Positions 1 to 5,746 of a stretch of DNA of 5,746 nt are shown piece after piece. The stretch is taken from assembly GCA_016209245.1 (NCBI GenBank), contig JACQWN010000220.1, positions 1 through 5,746 of the forward strand, given 5' to 3'. The translations under genes and the position numbers were made by a program. Origin of the DNA: Bacteroidia bacterium (GTDB lineage: Bacteria; Bacteroidota; Bacteroidia; Bacteroidales; BM523). Each line of letters starts with the position of its first letter. Position 1 is the stretch's first letter. Below the pieces are notes generated by a model. The model was given only the letters and a program-made list of their open reading frames with translations, was not told where the DNA came from and searched no databases.

Positions 1-1970
1 GTGCAGGAAGCTCCGTAACCCTATCCGGCAGCGGAGCAGTTTCTTACACATGGGATAATGGAGTAACTGACGGATTATCCTTTACTCCTGTTGCAACATT
101 AACCTATATCGTAACGGGAACCGATGTAAACGGATGTACTAATACCGATACAGTATTAATTACAGTAAATTCATTACCTGCAGTGAACGCAGGCATTGAT
201 CAGACCGTTTGTGAAGGAACTTCCGTAACTCTATCCGGCAGCGGAGCAGTTTCTTACACTTGGAACAATGGAATAACCAACGGAGTTGCCTTTACCCCTG
301 TAGCAACATTAACCTATACCGTAACAGGAACCGATGTAAACAGTTGTACCAATACCGATGCTGTTTTGGTAACAGTAAATTCTTTACCTGCAGCGAATGC
401 AGGAATTGACCTGACCGTTTGTGCAGGAACTTCCGTAATCCTATCCGGCAGCGGAGCAGTTTCGTACACCTGGGATAATGGGGTAACCGATGTAGTTGCC
501 TTTACACCCACAGCAACTACAACATATACCGTAACAGGAACTGACGCAATCGGTTGTATGGATACGGATGATGTAACAGTGACTGTAAATCCATTACCAA
601 ATGCAGATGCAGGAAATGATACAACTGTAGTATTCGGAACAGGTGTTTCGTTAACTGCGAGCGGTGGCGGTACTTATTTATGGAACACAGCCGATACTAC
701 TGCAACTATTTTTGTTTATGCAACCGACACGACACCTTACTATGTAACTGTTACATTGAATGGGTGTAGCGATGTGGACAGTGTTACGGTTAATATTATT
801 AATCTGTATGCTGAAGCAGGTCCCGACACTTTTATATGTGCGGGAAATATTATTACATTACATGGACAGGGAGGGGGCGGATATATCTGGTACGTTGGTA
901 CGGACACTTTGTATTCACAGGATATTATAGTTTCACCTTTGCTAACTACCGAATATTTTCTGTGTGTTACAACAGGAGCGATTTGCATTATGGATAGTAT
1001 AACGGTAACCGTCAATCCGTTACCTGCAGTAAATTTAGGCGCTGACCAGATCGCATGCTCAGATTCAACGATAACCTTGGATGCAGGTGTTGGTTTCAAT
1101 ACCTACACTTGGTCAACAGGTGGAACAAATCAGACAATTAACATTATTACTTCCGGTACATATTCCGTCACAGTGACTGATACTGCAAACTGTACCGCAA
1201 CCGATACAGTTATGCTCATCGTCTATCCTGTTCCACAGATTAATGCTGTTACTACAGGGATTTCCTGTTATAGTAACGGAGATGGAAGTATTGACCTGAC
1301 GATCAGTAATGGAACTGCACCTTATTTGTTTCAATGGAATTCCGGCTCAACAACTGAAGATCTGTCCGCTCTTGTGCCGGGAATATACATTGTCAATGTT
1401 ACGGATGTCAATAACTGTTCTGCCGTGGATTCAGCAAGTATTACATCGCCGGAGCAGCTTTTACTTAGTTATACAATCACTGATGAATCGTGTGTGGATG
1501 TAAGCGATGGGCGGATTGACCTGAATGTTACAGGAGGAACGCCTGCATACAGCTATCTATGGGGCAACGGCAGCACCAGCGGAAATTTATCAGGCATATC
1601 TGCCGGGACCTATTCGGTTAGTGTATTTGATGCAAATAATTGTACTACGGAAAGAAACTTCGAAATCATTGCAATTACAGATACATGTAATCAGGTACCC
1701 GGGTGGTTTATTCCTAATGTATTTTCCCCGAATAATGACGGATTGAATGATATACTTTATGTAAGGGGAAGCGCTATCAGAAAAATTGAGCTTGTAATTT
1801 ATGACCGGTGGGGACAAAAGATTTTTGAGACCACAAGCCTTGATAAAGGATGGGACGGCAGGTTCAGGGGGAAAGAACTTGCTCCTGCAGTTTTTGTATG
1901 GAATGTTCACATATTATTCTTTGATGGATCCGAAGTAACGGAACATGGTAATATTACAATAATTAAATAG
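1..1970 (+). CDS. Large secreted repeat protein with T9SS type B (CHU_C) sorting domain, 5'-truncated
   Basis: This is the 3' part of a cell-surface or secreted adhesin-like protein. The frame is open from base 3 to the TAG at 1968-1970, giving 655 complete codons, and the start lies outside the window. A GTG at 183 is not the start, because the same repeat continues in frame upstream of it. Modules in order: six PKD/Ig-like units of about 70 residues starting at 3, 213, 423, 633, 840 and 1059 (consensus G-T-S-V-T-L-S-G-S-G, then Y-T-W, then T-Y-T-V-T-G-T-D, then V-N-P-L-P); two SprB-type repeats (1269-1493 and 1494-1688) with N-G-D/D-G-x-I-D-L and G-T/P-x-Y-x-V-x-V-x-D-x-N-N-C motifs; and a C-terminal sorting domain (1707-1967). 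Family knowledge: such proteins cross the outer membrane by the T9SS and are displayed or released, often in adhesion or gliding. The ligand cannot be inferred. The PorP/SprF gene follows after 18 bp, which fits a dedicated partner in the same operon. Confidence 0.93.
   Translation, partial: AGSSVTLSGSGAVSYTWDNGVTDGLSFTPVATLTYIVTGTDVNGCTNTDTVLITVNSLPAVNAGIDQTVCEGTSVTLSGSGAVSYTWNNGITNGVAFTPVATLTYTVTGTDVNSCTNTDAVLVTVNSLPAANAGIDLTVCAGTSVILSGSGAVSYTWDNGVTDVVAFTPTATTTYTVTGTDAIGCMDTDDVTVTVNPLPNADAGNDTTVVFGTGVSLTASGGGTYLWNTADTTATIFVYATDTTPYYVTVTLNGCSDVDSVTVNIINLYAEAGPDTFICAGNIITLHGQGGGGYIWYVGTDTLYSQDIIVSPLLTTEYFLCVTTGAICIMDSITVTVNPLPAVNLGADQIACSDSTITLDAGVGFNTYTWSTGGTNQTINIITSGTYSVTVTDTANCTATDTVMLIVYPVPQINAVTTGISCYSNGDGSIDLTISNGTAPYLFQWNSGSTTEDLSALVPGIYIVNVTDVNNCSAVDSASITSPEQLLLSYTITDESCVDVSDGRIDLNVTGGTPAYSYLWGNGSTSGNLSGISAGTYSVSVFDANNCTTERNFEIIAITDTCNQVPGWFIPNVFSPNNDGLNDILYVRGSAIRKIELVIYDRWGQKIFETTSLDKGWDGRFRGKELAPAVFVWNVHILFFDGSEVTEHGNITIIK
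3..632 (+). repeat. Three tandem 210-bp coding repeats (PKD/Ig-like modules)
   Basis: Units begin at 3, 213 and 423 with an exact 210-bp (70-codon) period. By hand count, units 1 and 2 differ at about 32 of 210 bases (about 85% identity) and units 2 and 3 at about 54 (about 74%). The first ~45 bp of each unit are the most conserved, including an identical core that encodes L-S-G-S-G-A-V-S at 21-44, 231-254 and 441-464, apart from the last base in unit 3. The window begins inside the repeat pattern, so more units probably lie upstream. Units at 633, 840 and 1059 continue the pattern only at the protein level, with lengths of 69, 73 and 70 codons. This is tandem duplication within a gene, not a mobile element. 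Confidence 0.95.
1269..1688 (+). repeat. Two SprB-type repeats within the secreted protein
   Basis: Two adjacent modules of 75 and 65 codons (1269-1493, 1494-1688) differ from the PKD-like array before them. Each has the N/S-D-G-x-I-D-L opening, a G-G/N-G-T-x-P-Y/A-Y segment, W-x-x-G-S-T followed by L-S-x-L/I, then G-x-Y-x-V-x-V-x-D-x-N-N-C, and each ends on Cys. This matches the SprB repeat family, named after the Flavobacterium gliding adhesin SprB. They are diverged at the DNA level, unlike the first three PKD-like units, so they are older copies. They lie directly before the sorting domain. Confidence 0.8.
1707..1967 (+). other. T9SS type B / gliding-motility-associated (CHU_C) C-terminal sorting domain
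   Basis: The last 87 residues carry the recognisable family signature: F-I-P-N-V-F-S-P-N-N-D-G-L-N-D, then I-Y-D-R-W-G-Q-K-I-F-E, then G-W-D-G-R-F-R-G-K, ending in G-N-I-T-I-I-K. In the known family this domain directs export through the T9SS. Type B domains, unlike type A, often depend on a cognate PorP/SprF-like outer-membrane protein, and such a gene is immediately downstream. The usual P-x-G-x-Y-x-Y segment near the end reads A-P-A-V-F-V-W here, a mild variation. Confidence 0.93.
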
Positions 1971-1979
1971 AAGGGAAGG
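1971..1979 (+). promoter_or_regulatory. Possible ribosome binding site for the PorP/SprF gene
   Basis: The purine-rich AAGGGAAGG lies in the 18-bp gap between the secreted protein and the PorP gene, 9 bases before the ATG at 1989. It could pair with anti-Shine-Dalgarno sequence. Bacteroidota often do not rely on Shine-Dalgarno pairing, and the next gene, at 3064, has no such sequence, so the site's importance is uncertain. Confidence 0.3.
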
Positions 1980-1988
1980 CTATCCGAC

Positions 1989-3047
1989 ATGAAAGTACAA
2001 CTACGATTTTTGATATTTATACTGGTATCGCTTACCTGTACGAAGGGATACGCTCAGGATATCCATTTCAGCCAGTTTCTTGCTTCTCCGTTGTTACTGA
2101 ATCCTGCTATTACGGGGAATATAAAAGGCAATATCAATGTAGTCACCAATTACAGGAATCAATGGTTAAGCATAACAAATCCATACCAGACTTATTCGCT
2201 GGCAGGGAATATAAACTTTAAGAGCCTGTATGGCAGCACGAATTCGTTTCCGGGTATCGGGCTGGTCATTTTCCGTGATCAGGCAGGAGATGCAAAATTT
2301 GCACGAACACAGGCAGAAATGTCGTTTGCGTACCATATTGATTTGAACAACAGGAATAGTTTATCAGCCGGACTTCAGGGAGGTCTGGTGCAAAGAAGCA
2401 TTGACAGGTCTGCACTGAAATGGGATAGCCAGTATGATGGCACTGCCCATAACCCTGATTTGCAAGGCGAGGAGACGGCTTTGTTTCCATCAAAAGCCTT
2501 TTTAGACATGGGATTTGGTATGGTGTGGTCGTTTTTTACCAATGATAGGAACATGGTTTCAAATGACGGTGTTTATTTTACAGGCGGCATCGCTTTGCTT
2601 CATCTGGCAGGAACAAACCAGAGTCTTTATGATGTTTATGAAACCAGAACAAGAGAAAATATTAAAATGACAGGACATGGCAATGCTTCAATAAGCATCC
2701 CCCAGACAAACATGGCTATACAACCTGCATTGCTTTATACCAGCCAAAGCTCTGTATCTGAGATAATAGGCGGTATCCTGTTCAGATACAGGCTCAGGGA
2801 AGCCTCAAAGTACACAGGGTTTATCAAGGGATCTGCCTTTTCAGTCGGCGCTTATTCCCGATGGAACGATGCGATTATTCCAATGTTCAAGCTTGAAATT
2901 GCGAATTGGGCTTTCGGATTCAGTTATGATATCAATACTTCATCTCTTAGTAAAGTATCCGACTTCAGAGGGGGAGGTGAGGTATTTATCCAGTATATTA
3001 CACCAAATCCCTTTATGCCTCAAAAAACAAGTGTAAAATTCTTCTGA
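1989..3047 (+). CDS. PorP/SprF family type IX secretion system outer-membrane protein
   Basis: The 352-residue product begins with a signal peptide: K3-free start M-K-V-Q-L-R, a hydrophobic core at residues 7-16, and probable cleavage after G-Y-A22. The mature N-terminus Q-D-I-H-F-S-Q-F, then S-P-L-L-L-N-P-A-I-T-G-N (residues 33-44) and Y-R-N-Q-W (55-59), are hallmark PorP/SprF motifs. The rest alternates short amphipathic strands and turns, as expected for an outer-membrane beta-barrel, and the protein ends in Phe-Phe. Family knowledge: PorP is needed for T9SS function, and SprF for surface localisation of SprB. Bacteroidota genomes carry many paralogs placed after genes for CHU_C-domain proteins, exactly as here, so I infer a role in exporting or anchoring the product of the preceding gene. 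Because it is one of many paralogs, I give no symbol. The TGA at 3045-3047 is 16 bp from the next ATG, supporting an operon. Confidence 0.94.
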   Translation: MKVQLRFLIFILVSLTCTKGYAQDIHFSQFLASPLLLNPAITGNIKGNINVVTNYRNQWLSITNPYQTYSLAGNINFKSLYGSTNSFPGIGLVIFRDQAGDAKFARTQAEMSFAYHIDLNNRNSLSAGLQGGLVQRSIDRSALKWDSQYDGTAHNPDLQGEETALFPSKAFLDMGFGMVWSFFTNDRNMVSNDGVYFTGGIALLHLAGTNQSLYDVYETRTRENIKMTGHGNASISIPQTNMAIQPALLYTSQSSVSEIIGGILFRYRLREASKYTGFIKGSAFSVGAYSRWNDAIIPMFKLEIANWAFGFSYDINTSSLSKVSDFRGGGEVFIQYITPNPFMPQKTSVKFF

Positions 3048-3063
3048 TACTAATTCCTGCTTT

Positions 3064-5073
3064 ATGAAGAAAATTATTTGGATGCTTGTTACACCAATCG
3101 TATTTTTTCCATTTTTTACTGCAGCACAGAATAAAGAGTTCAACAAGGAAAATCTGCCGAACAAAACAGAACTTAAAACTGCTTTAAAAGAAATTAAGGA
3201 GGGAGATTTCTATTATTATTCAGGCATTTATTCGGGGTTTGCAAAAGCATTACCGCATTATATCAACGCCGGTAAGCTCAATCCCGATAACAGGGAGCTA
3301 AATAAAAAGACCGGTAAATGTTACCTGAATTCCTGTGATAAATCAAAAGCATTGCCATATCTTGAAAAAGCAAAACAACTTGACAACAACAGCGACCTTG
3401 AAATAGACCTTTTGCTTGCAAGAGCTTACCATAATACCCTTCAATTTGATAAAACAATTGCTATATATGAGGAATATATCAATTTGAAAGGGGCTTATGA
3501 TGAAAAATTCGACAATAAAGAAATAAAAAAACAAATTGCCGAATGCCGCTATGGAAAAGAAATGATAGCGAATCCTGTCAACGTAAAGATTGAGAATCTG
3601 GGTGGAAGCGTAAATACCGGATATGCAGAGTATTGTCCCATCATCACTGCTGATGAATCTTCGATGATATTTACATCTCGCAGGGATAACACCACAGGCG
3701 GAGGAAAGGATCCCGCCATAGATGATTACTACGAAGATTTATATATAACATGGCAGGAAGACGGTGTATGGACAGCCCCCATCAATATGGGAAAACCTGT
3801 TAATACGGATAGTCACGATGCAACCGTGGGTTTATCGCCTGACGGACAGGAACTTCTGATATACAAGGACGACAACGGTGACGGCAATATTTACCGGTGT
3901 GAACTGAAAGGCAGTGAATGGTCGGCTCCTATGAAGCTGAATGAGAACATTAATTCAAAATCGCAGGAACCTTCCGCCTGTTTTTCGTTTGACGGAAAAA
4001 CCTTGTACTTTGTAAGTGACCGTCCAGGTGGATATGGCGGGAAGGATATATACATTTCGCATAAGGATGAAACCGGGAACTGGGGTCAGGCAAAAAATCT
4101 TGGCGGCATAATCAATACGGGATACGATGATGATGGTGTTTTCATGCATCCCGACGGAGTAACACTTTACTTTAGTTCCGTAGGACATAAAACAATAGGT
4201 GGCTATGATATTTTTATGTCGCGGTTTGAGAACGGTATATGGTCTGAGCCGCAAAATCTTGGTTATCCCATCAATTCATCCGACGATGATGTTTTTTTTG
4301 TCATATCAGCCAGCGGAAAACATGGCTACTACTCATCTGTCAAAACCCAAGGGTTTGGAAACAAAGATATTTACAGGGTTACTTTTCTTCAAGATACAAC
4401 CGTTGAAATGGAGGTCAGAACCAAAGAGCCGAAACTTACATTGCTGAAAGGTATAGTCAGGGATGCAAAAACCGAAAAACCACTTGAGGCGGAAATTGAA
4501 ATTATTGATAATACAGGTAATGAAACTGTTGCCATCTTCAAATCAAATAGTGAATCAGGCAAATACTTAGTTTCACTGCCGTCCGGTAAAAATTACGGGA
4601 TTAGTGTTCAGGCAAAAGGTTATATCTTTCACTCTGAGAATTTCGATATCGAAGAAAAGGAGGGCTACCAAGAAATTAATAAAGATATATACCTGAAAAA
4701 ACCGGAAATCGGTGTGAACATAATTCTGAAAAACATATTTTTCGATTACGGGAAGGCGGTGCTACGGAATGAATCAGTAACCGAACTTGAAAGGTTGATT
4801 GATCTTCTGAACAAATATCCTGAACTGAAAATAGAAATATCAGGTCATACTGACAGTAAAGGCGATAATGAGTTCAACCTGAATCTTTCACAACAACGTG
4901 CCAATGCAGTTGTCTCCTATTTAATCGGTCACAATATCAGTAATTCACGGCTGATTGCCATAGGTTATGGTGAAACCCATCCGGTTGCACCTAATGAAAG
5001 CCCCGACGGAACCGACAATCCTGAAGGAAGAGCGATGAACCGGCGTACAGAATTTAAAATAACCGGCAAATAG
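3064..5073 (+). CDS. PorE-like periplasmic protein: TPR, PD40 beta-propeller, CRD and OmpA domains
   Basis: The 669-residue protein starts with a signal peptide (K2-K3, hydrophobic to residue 18, probable cleavage after T-A-A21). There is no lipobox Cys, so it should be a soluble periplasmic or membrane-associated protein rather than a lipoprotein. Domains: TPR-like helices at about 49-166 (A-L-P-Y-L-E-K-A-K-Q-L-D, then T-I-A-I-Y-E-E-Y-I); PD40/WD40-like propeller repeats at about 186-440 (F-S-F-D-G-K-T-L-Y-F-V-S-D-R, G-G-K/Y-D-I-Y/F); a carboxypeptidase-regulatory-like beta domain at about 460-527 (L-K-G-I-V-R-D-A-K-T-E-K-P-L); and an OmpA C-terminal domain at about 552-669 with F-F-D-Y-G (559-563), G-H-T-D597 and R612 in S-Q-Q-R-A. 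The Asp/Arg pair matches the residues that bind diaminopimelate in OmpA-type domains. Architecture and length resemble the T9SS component PorE of Porphyromonas gingivalis, but paralogs are common, so orthology is unproven. It probably anchors the PorP-family complex encoded just upstream to peptidoglycan. Confidence 0.94.
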   Translation: MKKIIWMLVTPIVFFPFFTAAQNKEFNKENLPNKTELKTALKEIKEGDFYYYSGIYSGFAKALPHYINAGKLNPDNRELNKKTGKCYLNSCDKSKALPYLEKAKQLDNNSDLEIDLLLARAYHNTLQFDKTIAIYEEYINLKGAYDEKFDNKEIKKQIAECRYGKEMIANPVNVKIENLGGSVNTGYAEYCPIITADESSMIFTSRRDNTTGGGKDPAIDDYYEDLYITWQEDGVWTAPINMGKPVNTDSHDATVGLSPDGQELLIYKDDNGDGNIYRCELKGSEWSAPMKLNENINSKSQEPSACFSFDGKTLYFVSDRPGGYGGKDIYISHKDETGNWGQAKNLGGIINTGYDDDGVFMHPDGVTLYFSSVGHKTIGGYDIFMSRFENGIWSEPQNLGYPINSSDDDVFFVISASGKHGYYSSVKTQGFGNKDIYRVTFLQDTTVEMEVRTKEPKLTLLKGIVRDAKTEKPLEAEIEIIDNTGNETVAIFKSNSESGKYLVSLPSGKNYGISVQAKGYIFHSENFDIEEKEGYQEINKDIYLKKPEIGVNIILKNIFFDYGKAVLRNESVTELERLIDLLNKYPELKIEISGHTDSKGDNEFNLNLSQQRANAVVSYLIGHNISNSRLIAIGYGETHPVAPNESPDGTDNPEGRAMNRRTEFKITGK

Positions 5074-5079
5074 ACGCCT
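5074..5079. other. Six-base convergent intergenic junction
   Basis: The TAG of the OmpA-domain gene (5071-5073) and the minus-strand TAG (5080-5082 read in reverse) are separated by only six bases. There is no room for a separate intrinsic terminator. I found no GC-rich hairpin with a T-run in the flanking coding ends on either strand, so transcripts from the two sides may overlap. Confidence 0.85.
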
Positions 5080-5746
5080 CTAAATAATTTCTCCTTTGAT
5101 AATTTTATCCCTGTATATAGTAATTTTTTCGCATAATTCTGCAAATACTTCGGGCGTAACAGTAACTTTTGTAGCCGATTTTAAAATAGTCTTTTTGTTT
5201 TGCGGGTCTGTTACAACTTCAATAGGCGAAGTAGTAACTGTTACTTTATTAAATACTGTTTCTATGTCTTTTAAGCTGGAGCTTAATGCAACAATATTTT
5301 TATCGTCCTGATATTCCTGTAGCAGACTTAATAATGTTGATAAGGATAGTCGCTGGTCGGCAATTTTTTCAAGCATTTCTTCTTTTGTTTCAAGGGATTG
5401 AGTAACTTTAGAAGCTATATAAACGCCTTCTATCCATCCCCCTATAAGAATAATTGCAGCGATTGAAGCTCTGTCGTTTTCCCGCAGGAATGAATTGGAA
5501 TTCATAAATGTTTCAGTAATTATTTCCATTAAAGAATCACGGATACCGGAATTTTTTTCCATTCTGTCAATTGTATTTTTAGAAATTGCATCAAGAATTC
5601 CTAAATCTTCTGCAAGTTTTTTTGAGGCGGCAATATATTTTATTGAAGTCTGCCCTTGGTCAAACATGGTTGCAAAGCTTAAATCGGCACCATATACACC
5701 AAGATTAAGCGCCATGCTTGTATTTGTTGAATAACATGAACGATTA
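5080..5746 (-). CDS. Uncharacterised Bacteroidota-type conserved helical protein, 5'-truncated
   Basis: The minus-strand frame ends at the TAG at 5080-5082 and stays open to the right edge, so 221 codons are visible and the start is probably outside. The ATG at 5713-5715 is unlikely to be the start: no ribosome binding sequence precedes it, and ten sense codons in frame upstream (N-R-S-C-Y-S-T-N-T-S) lead into A-L-N-L-G-V-Y-G-A-D-L-S-F-A. I recall this block as the conserved middle of a Bacteroidota protein family, often lipoproteins with an N-terminal Cys, about 280 residues long and of unknown function. Counting from that ATG, the protein is mostly helical, with a conserved-looking hydrophobic stretch at 85-100 (I-A-A-I-I-L-I-G-G-W-I-E-G-V-Y-I). 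A Lys/Glu-rich helical segment, probably coiled, spans about 108-157, and a Val-Thr-rich stretch at 157-187 precedes the C-terminal helix. No catalytic motif is evident. The hydrophobic stretch contains Trp and Glu and is more likely a buried helix than a membrane span. It converges on the T9SS operon and is not co-transcribed with it, so no functional link is implied. Confidence 0.8.
   Translation of the reverse strand, partial: NRSCYSTNTSMALNLGVYGADLSFATMFDQGQTSIKYIAASKKLAEDLGILDAISKNTIDRMEKNSGIRDSLMEIITETFMNSNSFLRENDRASIAAIILIGGWIEGVYIASKVTQSLETKEEMLEKIADQRLSLSTLLSLLQEYQDDKNIVALSSSLKDIETVFNKVTVTTSPIEVVTDPQNKKTILKSATKVTVTPEVFAELCEKITIYRDKIIKGEII

Noticed and set aside
183..185. GTG as the start codon of the repeat protein
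   Set aside because: The frame stays open to base 3, and the upstream codons encode the preceding repeat unit at high identity, so translation begins outside the window.
3..632. Regular repeats as a possible CRISPR array or non-coding satellite
   Set aside because: The 210-bp units are contiguous, maintain one reading frame and encode a known module type with no spacers.
314..1334. Antisense and alternate-frame ORFs across the repeat protein
   Set aside because: They are shadows of the Thr/Val-rich repeat coding frame, with low-complexity or unnatural compositions, no initiation signals and no recognisable domains.
5042..5078. Short inverted repeat GGCGT / ACGCC around the end of the OmpA gene as a terminator
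   Set aside because: It is only 5 bp of stem with a loop of about 27 bases and no following T-run, and could easily arise by chance.
5233..5245. Perfect palindrome AGTAAC-T-GTTACT as an operator site
   Set aside because: It lies within the minus-strand coding region and is explained by alternating Val and Thr codons (V-T-V-T). There is no promoter context.
5713..5715. ATG as the start of the minus-strand gene
   Set aside because: No ribosome binding sequence precedes it, coding continues upstream in frame, and it sits inside what looks like a conserved block. An internal Met is more likely.
5495..5734. Plus-strand 79-codon ORF opposite the minus-strand gene
   Set aside because: It lies wholly antisense to a better-supported conserved coding frame and shows no domain or start signal.

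Overview
The window looks like a chromosomal piece of a Bacteroidota bacterium. The evidence is protein content: a cell-surface protein ending in a gliding-motility/CHU_C-type (type B) C-terminal sorting domain of the type IX secretion system (T9SS), followed by a PorP/SprF-family outer-membrane protein and a PorE-like TPR/PD40/OmpA protein. This order is characteristic of the phylum. Base composition is moderate, and by eye it becomes AT-richer toward the right end. I cannot name a genus.

Layout. Positions 1-1970 (+) hold the 3' part of a large secreted repeat protein whose start lies left of the window. It has at least six PKD/Ig-like modules, the first three being near-copies with an exact 210-bp period, then two SprB-type repeats, then the T9SS sorting domain. 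After an 18-bp gap, 1989-3047 (+) encodes the PorP/SprF-family protein. After a 16-bp gap, 3064-5073 (+) encodes a periplasmic protein with TPR, beta-propeller (PD40), carboxypeptidase-regulatory-like and peptidoglycan-binding OmpA domains. Six bases further on, a convergent minus-strand gene ends at 5080. It runs off the right edge and belongs to an uncharacterised Bacteroidota family. No stretch longer than about 20 bp is without a gene, and there are no RNA genes, insertion sequences or CRISPR arrays.

How the genes work together. The three plus-strand genes very probably form one operon making a secretion-and-display module. The repeat protein is exported through the T9SS and carries a type B sorting domain. 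The PorP/SprF protein is the expected outer-membrane partner for its export or anchoring. The OmpA-domain protein would tie that assembly to peptidoglycan. The parts are known families. The less ordinary points are the graded homogeneity of the repeat array, the irregular cysteine pattern in two modules, the atypical PorP C-terminus, and the poorly understood convergent gene. I see no convincing wholly undescribed system.
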